DNA of 12,706 bases from Desulfobacterales bacterium (GTDB taxonomy: Bacteria > Desulfobacterota > DSM-4660 > Desulfatiglandales > Desulfatiglandaceae), in contig JAKLQB010000319.1 of NCBI GenBank assembly GCA_022013615.1, positions 1-12,706 on the forward strand, written 5' to 3'. Shown piece after piece: positions 1 to 7,185 of the stretch. How positions within the stretch are numbered: the first letter of the stretch is position 1; every line of letters starts with the position of its first letter. The translations under genes and the position numbers were made by a program. The notes beneath the pieces are model-generated. The model searched no databases. It was not told where the DNA came from and was given only the letters and a program-made list of their open reading frames with translations.

Positions 1-1
1 T

Positions 2-130
2 ATGAGGTCCCTGATCCGAAGGCTCAAAAAAACGACCGATATCGTGTGTAACGCGGTTGTTGAAAATGCGGAGCGAGTACCTTCCCTGAAGCTTGATCAG
101 GTGCTGGCGAGCGAACCAGATAAAGCATAA
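2..130 (+). CDS. Possible 3' end of an unidentified gene (partial)
   Basis: An open frame enters from the left edge and stops at the TAA at 128-130. It gives about 42 residues, starting MRSLIRRLKKTTDIVC and ending VLASEPDKA. The first codon in the window is an ATG, but the frame is probably open further upstream, so this is read as the tail of a longer protein. Codon choice resembles the neighbouring genes. A competing frame (ending YRV, stop at 49-51) would also reach the left edge, so the frame is not certain. I recognise no family, and no function is proposed. Confidence 0.35.
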   Translation: MRSLIRRLKKTTDIVCNAVVENAERVPSLKLDQVLASEPDKA

Positions 131-234
131 TGCCCTAACCCGGATAAACCGGAAAAGTGCCTATTTATCCCGCTTGCAGCGGGGAAGTTAAGGAGTCGCT
201 TCGCTCCGTCTATTCACATAAAGTAGACAGAATT
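131..234. other. Convergent intergenic region with two small hairpins
   Basis: This gap lies between the left-edge gene fragment (+) and the ABC-F gene (-). It holds a hairpin CCCGCT-TGC-AGCGGG at 169-183. A second, bulged one at 192-207 pairs GGAG with CTCC and CG with CG. Neither is followed by a run of T on either strand, so they are at best weak terminators. The first has a near twin at 4871-4887. Confidence 0.45.
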
Positions 235-2205
235 TCACAGATCTCTTCCGGCCGTTTCCAACTGACCCTGACAATGCTCCCATTTTAGGAGTGACGACTC
301 CAGTTTTTTTTTGACATCATTATATTCATTGATCAAGGGTACACTCTTTTTCGTATCCTTAAAAACTTTCGGGTCGGCAAGCCTCTTGCCCAGGTCTTTT
401 TCTCGTAATTCAAGTTCAGCAATCATCCCTTCCAGTTGTTCCAGTTCAGCCAATATGGGTTTTAGTGTGTTATGGGTCAACCTGCGCTTTTCTGCTCTTT
501 TCCTTTTTTGCTCCTGCCGGTTCTTTCTTGTATTCGGGGAGCTCTGAACCTGATTTTCATCTTGTAATCCATCTTGAACTAAGTCATGTTCCAATTCCAT
601 TCGAGTGAGGTGATCATAGTATTCGTCAAGATTGCCTGGGTATTCTACAATTCCCCCTTCTCTAATGTCCCAGATCTTTGTGGCCAACCTGTTGATGAAG
701 GACTGGTTGTGGGACACGAACAGCAGTGTCCCATTGTAGTCTTTAAGTGCATCAATCAGTGTCTCGGAAGATGAGATATCCAGATGGTTGGTAGGCTCAT
801 CCATCACCATGAAATTTCCAGGCTTGACAAGGAGCTTTGCAAGCGCAACACGCGCCCTTTCACCACCCGAAAGAATACCGATTGCCTTGTCAACATCATT
901 TCCTGAAAAAAGAAAGGCACTGCAAGCACCTCTGACAAAACCTATGGTGGCATGGGGAACAACCTGGTAGACTTCCTGGATAACTGTTTTTTGTGGGTCT
1001 AACATTTCAGAGTGATGCTGAGCAAAATAACCCATGCGAACCCCGTGCCCCAGCCCGATTGTGCCCTCATCGGGTTTAATTTCTCCGGCCACCATTCTGA
1101 GCAAGGTGGTTTTGCCGCATCCATTCGGCCCGATAACCGCTATTCTTTCTCCTTTCAGTACAGTCCGGGTGAGACGCTCATATAAGGTCTTTTCATCGAA
1201 CCCTTTTGATACTCCATTGATTGACAATACATCTCTTCCACTTCGAGACACGTCAGGGAAAGAGAAATGAACGGTTTTTTCTTTGCGGTGCGTTTCAACC
1301 AACTGTATCTTTTTCGCCAATTTGATCTTGCTCTGCGCTTGCCTTGCCTTGGATGCCTTGGCACGAAATCTTTCTATAAATTTATGGGCCTCCTTGATTT
1401 TCTGCTCCTGCTTTCGAGCTGTTGCCTCCAGGGATTTCCCCCTTTCCTCACGCGCTTTCAGGTAGAAATCATAGTTCCCGCTGTAAAATATCATCCCTTC
1501 CGGTTCGAAGCTGACAATGCGATGGATTTGCCGGTTGAGAAAGTCCCTGTCATGGGACACAAGGATCATGGCCCCCCTGAAATCGACCAAAAATTGTTCT
1601 AACCATCGAACGGATGGGATATCAAGGTTGTTGGTCGGTTCATCCAGGAGGAGTAAATCAGGTTTCTGGTATAGCAGGCTGGCCAGGGCAGCCCTCATTT
1701 TCCAGCCACCACTCAGGGAAGAGATGGGACGGTAAAATTCCGTTTCTTTGAAACCGAGGCCTGAGAAAATTTTTTCAGCTTCATGACGCGGAAACTGTTG
1801 TTCAAGGCCGTCTATTTTATGGTGGATCTCAGCTATCTTTTCGGCCAGTCTGGTCTGTTCCTGTTTCTCTGTCGCTGCTTTCAGTGACTGCGCTGCCTTT
1901 CTCAGCTTGTTTTTTAAGGGTACCCGCCCTGGAATGGAGTCAATAACCGATTGGAGGAGTGGGCCTGATAAACCTTCTTGAATATCCTGCGGCAGATAAC
2001 CTATTCTGGCCTCCCGTGCAACCCTAACCTCTCCGCTGTCAGGGGAAATCTCTCCCATTAGAAGTCGAAGCAGGGTGGTTTTTCCGGATCCGTTTGGCCC
2101 CACAAGGCCTATTCGATCCCCAGATTCCACCTGCAGCCCGATCTCGCGAAAGATCTGATTCTCAAAAAAAGTGAGAGAGACTTTTAAGACTGTAACGAGA
2201 CTCAT
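235..2205 (-). CDS. ABC-F family ATPase (Uup/YheS-like), ribosome-associated
   Basis: A 656-residue protein with two ABC ATPase domains and no membrane segments, the hallmark of ABC-F proteins, which bind the ribosomal E site and rescue or regulate translation. Domain 1 has Walker A GPNGSGKT at 36-43, signature LSGGW and Walker B with D188-E189. Domain 2 has Walker A GPNGCGKT at 359-366, signature LSGGER and Walker B with D469-E470. Both catalytic glutamates are present. A charged linker rich in K/R/A/E separates the domains. The last ~100 residues form a charged coiled coil as in Uup and YheS, which argues against EttA. The start at 2205 (MSLVTVLKVS) is chosen because the ABC fold begins there and a promoter-like motif lies just upstream. 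An in-frame ATG at 2286 would add 27 unrelated residues lying upstream of that promoter. An SD-like AAGAGGTG sits 13 nt before the chosen ATG. The exact subfamily is uncertain. Confidence 0.93.
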   Translation of the reverse strand: MSLVTVLKVSLTFFENQIFREIGLQVESGDRIGLVGPNGSGKTTLLRLLMGEISPDSGEVRVAREARIGYLPQDIQEGLSGPLLQSVIDSIPGRVPLKNKLRKAAQSLKAATEKQEQTRLAEKIAEIHHKIDGLEQQFPRHEAEKIFSGLGFKETEFYRPISSLSGGWKMRAALASLLYQKPDLLLLDEPTNNLDIPSVRWLEQFLVDFRGAMILVSHDRDFLNRQIHRIVSFEPEGMIFYSGNYDFYLKAREERGKSLEATARKQEQKIKEAHKFIERFRAKASKARQAQSKIKLAKKIQLVETHRKEKTVHFSFPDVSRSGRDVLSINGVSKGFDEKTLYERLTRTVLKGERIAVIGPNGCGKTTLLRMVAGEIKPDEGTIGLGHGVRMGYFAQHHSEMLDPQKTVIQEVYQVVPHATIGFVRGACSAFLFSGNDVDKAIGILSGGERARVALAKLLVKPGNFMVMDEPTNHLDISSSETLIDALKDYNGTLLFVSHNQSFINRLATKIWDIREGGIVEYPGNLDEYYDHLTRMELEHDLVQDGLQDENQVQSSPNTRKNRQEQKRKRAEKRRLTHNTLKPILAELEQLEGMIAELELREKDLGKRLADPKVFKDTKKSVPLINEYNDVKKKLESSLLKWEHCQGQLETAGRDL

Positions 2206-2238
2206 ATCTGATCTTAGACACCTCTTAATTTTTACGCT

Positions 2239-2267
2239 TTTATATAATGCTGTATGAGGAGGCGCAA
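2239..2267 (-). promoter_or_regulatory. Candidate sigma70 promoter for the ABC-F gene
   Basis: On the minus strand, TTGCGC (2267-2262) and TATAAA (2244-2239) are separated by exactly 17 bp. The -10 box is good and the -35 box is weak (only TTG matches). Transcription would begin near 2232, giving a leader of about 27 nt before the ATG at 2205. This would make the ABC-F gene independent of the purM cluster upstream. Confidence 0.35.
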
Positions 2268-2290
2268 GGCAAAAGGCGCGAGACATCGTC

Positions 2291-2328
2291 TCCCCTGAAC
2301 TTAAAAGTAAATTTGGCTTTTAAGGGGG
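2291..2328. repeat. Imperfect inverted repeat between CoA-binding gene and ABC-F gene
   Basis: CTTAAAAG (2300-2307) and CTTTTAAG (2317-2324) form an 8-bp stem with a 9-nt loop. Flanking CCCC (2292-2295) and GGGG (2325-2328) could extend it across an asymmetric bulge. It lies about 85 nt downstream of the CoA-binding gene. No T-run follows on the minus strand, so a role as its terminator is only possible. Confidence 0.4.
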
Positions 2329-2412
2329 AATGAGATTGATACCTGTAGCGAAGGCAGTGGAGATGTCTTTTCAAACGGTTAGATGGTGGCGGAAAGGACT
2401 TGCAGGCAGCAA

Positions 2413-2853
2413 TCAGCGCTTTGTCATTTTCCTATGCTCTTTCATAATGCACAGATTCATTATAACCTGGATACCCGCCTTCCTGGCCCTGGAAGCTGCG
2501 TCGTTGTGAACGACCCCCTCCTGCATCCAAATGGCGCGGACGCCTATGTCAATGGCCTGATCAACCACAGGCGGAACTCTTGTCGGGTTTATGAACAGAT
2601 CGGCCATGTCAAAGCGGAACGGGATATCCTTGAGTGTCTTGAAGCAAGGGATTCCGAGTACTTCTCTCTGCCCTGGGTTAACAGGAATTATTTCGTACCC
2701 TTGTTCAATAAGGTATCGAGCCACCCTGTTGCTGTCCCTGGTTTCTTTGGGAGAGATTCCCACGATGGCGATTTTTCTGCAATTTTGGAGAATATCTATG
2801 ATCTGAGCTGATGGTGGGTTGCAGTCAGGTAGTTCACACTTTGTATCTGCCAT
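2413..2853 (-). CDS. CoA-binding domain protein (YccU/CoA_binding_2 family)
   Basis: A 146-residue single-domain protein with a Rossmann-like CoA-binding fold. The visible signature runs RKIAIVGISPK (26-36), then SNRVARYL and YEIIPVNPG (53-61) for nucleotide binding, FINPTRV (88-94), AIWMQEGVVH (107-116) and a C-terminal CIMKEHRK (135-142) equivalent to the C-x-x-x-EH ending of the family. Members resemble the N-terminal domain of succinyl-CoA synthetase alpha but lack catalytic parts, and their cellular role is not well defined. Length is normal. The ATG at 2853 lies 10 nt after the tatA stop, with GAGG about 8 nt upstream overlapping that stop. It is therefore probably the last gene of the purM-DUF523-tatA transcript. 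Confidence 0.88.
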   Translation of the reverse strand: MADTKCELPDCNPPSAQIIDILQNCRKIAIVGISPKETRDSNRVARYLIEQGYEIIPVNPGQREVLGIPCFKTLKDIPFRFDMADLFINPTRVPPVVDQAIDIGVRAIWMQEGVVHNDAASRARKAGIQVIMNLCIMKEHRKMTKR

Positions 2854-2863
2854 CGGGTATGCC

Positions 2864-3178
2864 TCATTTAACTATCTTTTTGACCTGTTCCACCTTTCTC
2901 TTGACATCCATGGCCTTTTTGACCCCCGGAACCTGTTCCATGACCTTATTCATAACTTTGGCCTCAAGGGTAGGCTGACCATTTTTTTCCGCCGGATCCT
3001 TGTTATCGTCATGACCTTTGTCATCCTCATCTTTTTTACTTATCTCTTTTTTGACCTTCTTAAATTCACTAATAGCACCACCCAGGCCTTTTCCGATTTC
3101 TGGAATCCTTTTGGCGCCAAATAGAAGTAGAATGATGACCGCAATAATGATTAGTTCTGTGGGGCCCAGACCAAACAT
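2864..3178 (-). CDS. tatA: Sec-independent protein translocase subunit TatA
   Basis: A 104-residue membrane protein. The layout is typical of TatA: a short periplasmic N-terminus with FGLGPTEL (2-9), one hydrophobic helix (about 9-20, [13 protein letters not shown]), the FG hinge (20-21), then an amphipathic helix [21 protein letters not shown] (21-41). TatA oligomers help move folded proteins, usually carrying a twin-arginine signal, across the inner membrane with TatC. A very acidic/basic stretch follows (46-66). An unusual extra amphipathic segment (71-104) ends in KKIVK, making the protein longer than many TatA proteins. TatB is the alternative, but the [15 protein letters not shown] hinge is TatA-like. 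No tatC is in the window. The ATG is 3 nt after the DUF523 stop. Its SD (GGAG, 6 nt upstream) lies inside that gene, suggesting translational coupling. Confidence 0.88.
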   Translation of the reverse strand: MFGLGPTELIIIAVIILLLFGAKRIPEIGKGLGGAISEFKKVKKEISKKDEDDKGHDDNKDPAEKNGQPTLEAKVMNKVMEQVPGVKKAMDVKRKVEQVKKIVK

Positions 3179-3181
3179 GGC

Positions 3182-3655
3182 TTACTCCAATTCTGCAAAT
3201 TTTAAAAAGTCGGGAGTAGGGAAGGCATCAGAGGATCCCAACTCAAATACTTTTATTCTGTTTGACTCGAAAAACGCCGCAGTAACGCCGATGCCAAAGC
3301 CTGATGGCTTTTCGCAATACGGGGTTCGAAGACCACAGGAAGGACTTTTGTCTTTCATGATCGCCACTGTTGCCCCTGTCAGTCTGGCCAGCTTCAGTGA
3401 CTCCTCAGCTCCTTTCTTGAAGGCGTCTGTGATATCTTCCCCTTCGACATTGACGACATTTGCCCTGCCAGAGAGAATATCACGACCGTCACCACCTGTC
3501 ATATTGGCAGGCGGCCTGGGGGTTGGAAGCCCCCCCAGTTGTTCAGGGCAGAAGGGTATGAAGAGAATTGAGTTCACAAAATCTGCCAGGTATGGACAGA
3601 GTGAGTGCCTGCCATCATACCTGCAGTGAATTCCCAGGAGACAGGCGCTGATCAT
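3182..3655 (-). CDS. DUF523 family protein
   Basis: A 157-residue cytosolic protein of the DUF523 family, whose function is not established. Family marks are SACLLGIHCRYDG (3-15), the CPYL at 20-23, FCPEQLGGLPTPRPP (35-49) and MKDKSPSCG (100-108). These include conserved cysteines C5, C11, C20, C36 and C107, which could bind metal or an iron-sulfur cluster (inference). The ATG at 3655 is chosen. It lies 4 nt after the purM stop, and TAAGG made by that stop codon can act as SD. An ATG at 3706 or TTG at 3727 would extend the protein by 17 or 24 residues into purM, and the extension does not look like the family. Position in a packed cluster with purM and tatA suggests co-transcription. Confidence 0.82.
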   Translation of the reverse strand: MISACLLGIHCRYDGRHSLCPYLADFVNSILFIPFCPEQLGGLPTPRPPANMTGGDGRDILSGRANVVNVEGEDITDAFKKGAEESLKLARLTGATVAIMKDKSPSCGLRTPYCEKPSGFGIGVTAAFFESNRIKVFELGSSDAFPTPDFLKFAELE

Positions 3656-3659
3656 GACC

Positions 3660-4727
3660 TTAACGGGCTTTTGAACCTTCAAACTGGACGGCTTCTTCCG
3701 CGTCATCTCTTGATTCCACTGAGCCAATAAGGCAGGCGGTTTCTCCCATGGCCTTAAGCCTCAGGAGTACTTCGTCAGCCTCTTCCTCGTTTACCACAAT
3801 GACCAGACCAAGTCCATTATTGAAGGTTCGCAACATTTCCTGATCCGAAATTTGCCCTGCCTCCTGAAGATAAGAGAATATGGGTGGAGGAGACCAGGTT
3901 GATCTGTCAATGACGACCTTACAGGGCGTTGGAAGCATGCGGGGAATATTATCAATAAGTCCACCGCCCGTTATGTGTGAGATCCCGTAAATACGAAAGT
4001 CCCGTCTAAGATTGCTAATTGCTCTGGCGTATATTCTTGTAGGCTCCAGGAGTTCTTCTCCAAGGGTTCGGCCGAAATCTTCCACATAATCTTCCACGGA
4101 CATCTTCAGGCCCTCGAAAAAAATCTTCCGTACCAGGGAATAACCGTTGCTATGGAGACCGCTGGATGCGATGCCAATGAGCTGATAACCGACTGCAATC
4201 TCAGAACCGTCCAGGATTTCTTCATTGTCGGCCAGTCCAACCACAAATCCGGCAAGATCGTATTCGCCATCAGCGTAAAACCCTGGCATTTCAGCAGTTT
4301 CGCCCCCGATAAGCGAGCAATTTGCTTCCAGGCAACCTACAGCAATACCCTTAACAATATCCCGGGCCTTTTCTAAATCAAGCTTTCCAATGGATATATA
4401 GTCCAGGAAAAAAAGCGGATTGGCTCCTTGAACCATAATGTCGTTTACGCACATGGCAACAAGATCGATGCCGACCGTATCGTGCTTATCGAGCATAAAT
4501 GCAATTTTAAGCTTTGTGCCCACCCCATCTGTGGAGGCTACAAGCACGGGTTTTCTCATATCATGAACATTCAAAGAGAAGAGCCCTGCAAATCCCCCGA
4601 TATCTGTTATGACACCTGACCTGAAGGTCTTGCTCACGATCGGTTTTATGAGATCTACAAACCTGTTCCCCGCATCGATATCAACACCTGCCTCAGCGTA
4701 TTGGCCTTTTTTCTTATTGTCTCTCAT
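3660..4727 (-). CDS. purM: Phosphoribosylformylglycinamidine cyclo-ligase (AIR synthase)
   Basis: A 355-residue enzyme of purine biosynthesis. It closes the imidazole ring of formylglycinamidine ribonucleotide using ATP to make aminoimidazole ribonucleotide. Recognisable motifs are YAEAGVDIDAGN (10-21), VASTDGVGTKLKIA (63-76), MCVNDIMVQGANPLFFLDY (92-110), GGETAEMPG, SSGLHSNGYSLVRK and ITGGGLIDNIPRMLP. Length matches the family (about 345). The ATG at 4727 starts just before the conserved YxxAGVDI motif, but its upstream sequence has only a weak SD. An in-frame TTG at 4805 has a better SD (GAGG, 8 nt upstream) and would add 26 residues. No other pur gene is in the window. It heads a tight minus-strand cluster with the DUF523, tatA and CoA-binding genes. 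I could not identify a convincing promoter. Confidence 0.94.
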   Translation of the reverse strand: MRDNKKKGQYAEAGVDIDAGNRFVDLIKPIVSKTFRSGVITDIGGFAGLFSLNVHDMRKPVLVASTDGVGTKLKIAFMLDKHDTVGIDLVAMCVNDIMVQGANPLFFLDYISIGKLDLEKARDIVKGIAVGCLEANCSLIGGETAEMPGFYADGEYDLAGFVVGLADNEEILDGSEIAVGYQLIGIASSGLHSNGYSLVRKIFFEGLKMSVEDYVEDFGRTLGEELLEPTRIYARAISNLRRDFRIYGISHITGGGLIDNIPRMLPTPCKVVIDRSTWSPPPIFSYLQEAGQISDQEMLRTFNNGLGLVIVVNEEEADEVLLRLKAMGETACLIGSVESRDDAEEAVQFEGSKAR

Positions 4728-5085
4728 TGGTTTTGATTCCGTATGTTTTTTAGTTGAGCCAATTTCAAAACGCCCCCTTTTGCCCAATATCTGCGTCAGG
4801 CTCAAATTTTAATCCTCGAAATACTCAATGTATTCCTGTGGTTAAAATTATCGCCTTCCTTGATCTTGAATCCCGCTGTAAGCGGGAAACATTTTGAAAC
4901 TGTCTCAGTTGAAAATAGAAATCACGTTCTCTGGGCCTCCGGCTCATAAAGCCTACAGCTTGGACAGCGTGATCAGGGATAAATGTCTCTTTCTGCAAAT
5001 GTATATTATCATCTATATATATTGTTATTTATATTGTCAAATCTTTTCTCTTGTCACTAACACCATGATTTGTTAATGGATTTAA
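4728..5085. other. Divergent intergenic region between purM and recG
   Basis: This 358-bp stretch must hold the control signals of both purM (-) and recG (+). It contains the possible TTG start of purM at 4805, a 7-bp hairpin at 4871-4887, and an imperfect palindrome at 4892-4914 (AAACTG-TCT-CAGTT core flanked by TTTT and AAAA) that could be an operator. An AT-rich block at about 4995-5040 has several TATATT-like -10 candidates but no good paired -35. TTGTCA occurs at 5034-5039 and 5051-5056. No protein or RNA gene is recognised. Confidence 0.5.
4871..4887. repeat. Short perfect hairpin, TCCCGCT-GTA-AGCGGGA
   Basis: A 7-bp perfect stem with a 3-nt loop in the purM-recG intergenic region. The six inner base pairs are identical to the stem at 169-183, while the loop differs (GTA versus TGC). 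It is not followed by a T-run. Two copies in separate intergenic regions suggest a dispersed element more than a terminator. Confidence 0.55.
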
Positions 5086-7185
5086 ATGATTATGTCACCT
5101 GCCAGTCATCTCAAACATATTCCTGAATTGAACCGCCCCCTCATTACTTTGAAAGGAATTGGACCTAAAAGGGCGGGATTTATGGCCCGAAAGGGTCTTC
5201 ACACCATCATTGATCTCCTGTTGTTCAGTCCCATCCGTTATGAGGACAGGAGACGGGTCTTGCCCATAGACAAAACTACGGATGGTATGAGTGTCTGGGT
5301 CAGAGGAAAAGTCAGATCTGGCAGGGAGGAGAGGTTTTTCCGCAGTGGCAAACGGTTGTTCAGGATAAGGATCCAAGATGAAACCGGCAGCCTTGACCTT
5401 CTGTGGTTTCATTATCGAAAGGCCCATCTGAGCACATTTGCCCGGCAGGGTTTAACTCTTATGGCCTATGGATGCATCCGGAAGAATCGGGGTAACCCTC
5501 AGATGATTCACCCTGACATTGGCTTGGCGGATACTGACAAAGAAAAAGGTCTTTTGGGATTTTACCCTGTTTACTCAGTGATCCAGGGGATTCCTGAGCA
5601 AGTCCTAAGGTCCGCGATCCGGCATGTCCTGGATCAATATCAAGAGTACCTGGTGGACCCTGTTCCGCGGAAGATAACCAGCCCCCTCGCGCTGCCTGAG
5701 TTTGCAGAAGCTATCAGGTGCGTTCACATGCCGCCCAGGGAATTATCCCCTGATCTGCTCAACCGATTCAGGACCAGGTACCACCAGAGACTCACATTTG
5801 ACCGTTTTTTCCGTGTAATGCTTGGCATTGCTTTTGGAAAAAAAGCTCGTGAAAGCAGGGCGGGACCTGCCTTTTCTGTCCCCAAAGGACTGTTGTCCCG
5901 GCTTGAGAAATGTTTTCCCTTTGCCTTAACCGGTGGGCAGGTGAGTGCAATTGACGAAATTATCAGGGACCTGAGTCGCAATAAACCAATGAATCGTTTA
6001 CTCCAGGGAGATGTGGGATGCGGTAAGACCGTTGTGGCGGCGGTGGCAGCATCCTTAACCGTCATCAACCGATGGCAGGTGGCGATAATGGTTCCGACCC
6101 AGGTTTTGGCGCGGCAGCATTATCTTTATTTTGCAGGTCTGCCTGAAAGTATGGGGTTTCGTTCCGTTCTTTTGACCGGAGCAGTGAAAAAATCTGAACG
6201 CCTCGACACTTATGAAAAGATAAGGCTCGGGGAGTATAATCTCATTATTGGGACCCAGGCCCTGATCCAGGAGGACCTTTCTTTTGCCAGGCTGGGCCTG
6301 GTGGTGATTGATGAACAACATCGGTTCGGTGTGAAACAGCGCGCACTTTTAGACCAAAAAGGTGTAAATCCCCACCTGCTTGTCATGACGGCAACCCCGA
6401 TTCCCAGGACCCTTGCCATGACGGTCTATGCGGATTTGGACATCTCCTTCATTAAAGAATATCCGGAAGGTCACCTGCCGGTTGTGACCCGCCTGATGGA
6501 CGGAAGCCAGAGGAGGGAGGTCCTTAATACGTTAAACCAAAGAATGGCTGCGGGGGAACAGGCAATGGTCATATGTCCTGTGATCGAAGGATCAGAAGAG
6601 ATGGACCTGAAAAACGCATTGGAAGTGCACGAAAAACTCAGGAAGATTTTTATGCCTCGTTTTCGAGTGGAACTGATCCATGGCCGGATGTCCAGCGATG
6701 AAAAAGATTGGGTCATGGAACGATTCAGAGATGGCCTCATCGATCTGCTGGTAGGGACCACGGTGATTGAGGTGGGTGTTGATGCCCCAGGGGCAACAGT
6801 CATGGTGATTCAAAATCCTGAACGGTTTGGGTTAACCCAACTCCATCAATTGAGGGGTCGTGTTGGGAGAGGGACCAAAAGAGGCCACTGTTTCTTGATG
6901 CTGTCCACACAACCCTCCGCCCAGACCTTATCAAGACTAAAGATACTTGCTGAGAGCCATGACGGATTTGAAATTGCGCAGAAGGACCTTGAGATGCGGG
7001 GGCAAGGCGAACTGATGGGAACGAAGCAGTCAGGGGCAGGGGAACTGGATTTTGCGGAAATGTTCAGGGAGCCGGAGCTCTTGGTAGCGGCAAAGAAGGA
7101 AGCTGACGCGCTTGTAGCCTCAGATCCGACTCTTTCAAGACCGGAAAATCGTTTCTTAAACGTTACTTTTTCACAAAGGTGTTGA
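5086..7185 (+). CDS. recG: ATP-dependent DNA helicase RecG
   Basis: A 699-residue protein, close to the family length (E. coli about 693). RecG is a superfamily 2 helicase that reverses stalled replication forks and branch-migrates Holliday junctions. The N-terminal part has a helix-hairpin-helix-like LKGIGPKRA (23-31) and an OB-fold wedge domain. The helicase core shows Walker A GDVGCGKT (308-315), motif II DEQH (409-412) followed by RFG, motif III TATPIPRTLAM, and motif VI QLRGRVGRG (588-596). The TRG-like segment EIAQKDLEMRGQGELMGTKQSG follows. Translation may start at 5086 or at an ATG two codons later (5092), and the only SD-like sequence is a weak GGA. The last eight codons overlap the end of comEC on the other strand, so the C-terminal residues are constrained by both genes. 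Confidence 0.96.
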   Translation: MIMSPASHLKHIPELNRPLITLKGIGPKRAGFMARKGLHTIIDLLLFSPIRYEDRRRVLPIDKTTDGMSVWVRGKVRSGREERFFRSGKRLFRIRIQDETGSLDLLWFHYRKAHLSTFARQGLTLMAYGCIRKNRGNPQMIHPDIGLADTDKEKGLLGFYPVYSVIQGIPEQVLRSAIRHVLDQYQEYLVDPVPRKITSPLALPEFAEAIRCVHMPPRELSPDLLNRFRTRYHQRLTFDRFFRVMLGIAFGKKARESRAGPAFSVPKGLLSRLEKCFPFALTGGQVSAIDEIIRDLSRNKPMNRLLQGDVGCGKTVVAAVAASLTVINRWQVAIMVPTQVLARQHYLYFAGLPESMGFRSVLLTGAVKKSERLDTYEKIRLGEYNLIIGTQALIQEDLSFARLGLVVIDEQHRFGVKQRALLDQKGVNPHLLVMTATPIPRTLAMTVYADLDISFIKEYPEGHLPVVTRLMDGSQRREVLNTLNQRMAAGEQAMVICPVIEGSEEMDLKNALEVHEKLRKIFMPRFRVELIHGRMSSDEKDWVMERFRDGLIDLLVGTTVIEVGVDAPGATVMVIQNPERFGLTQLHQLRGRVGRGTKRGHCFLMLSTQPSAQTLSRLKILAESHDGFEIAQKDLEMRGQGELMGTKQSGAGELDFAEMFREPELLVAAKKEADALVASDPTLSRPENRFLNVTFSQRC

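Noticed and set aside
2206..2286. 27-residue N-terminal extension of the ABC-F protein (MSRAFCLAPP...)
   Set aside because: It lies upstream of the likely promoter and SD, resembles no ABC-F N-terminus, and the fold begins at the ATG at 2205.
2383..2811. 142-codon plus-strand frame opposite the CoA-binding gene
   Set aside because: The minus strand encodes a clearly recognisable CoA-binding protein in the same place. The plus-strand translation matches no family.
3018..3629. 203-codon plus-strand frame across tatA and the DUF523 gene
   Set aside because: It spans two recognised genes on the other strand and gives a low-complexity serine/proline-rich translation typical of antisense frames.
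4894..5076. 60-codon plus-strand frame in the purM-recG gap
   Set aside because: It ends in an AT-rich region with low-complexity YIIIYIYCYLYC sequence, has no SD, and matches no family.
5051..5079. TTGTCA plus TAATGG as a recG promoter
   Set aside because: The spacing is 17 bp but the -10 match is poor and transcription would start at the ATG itself. Not strong enough to annotate.
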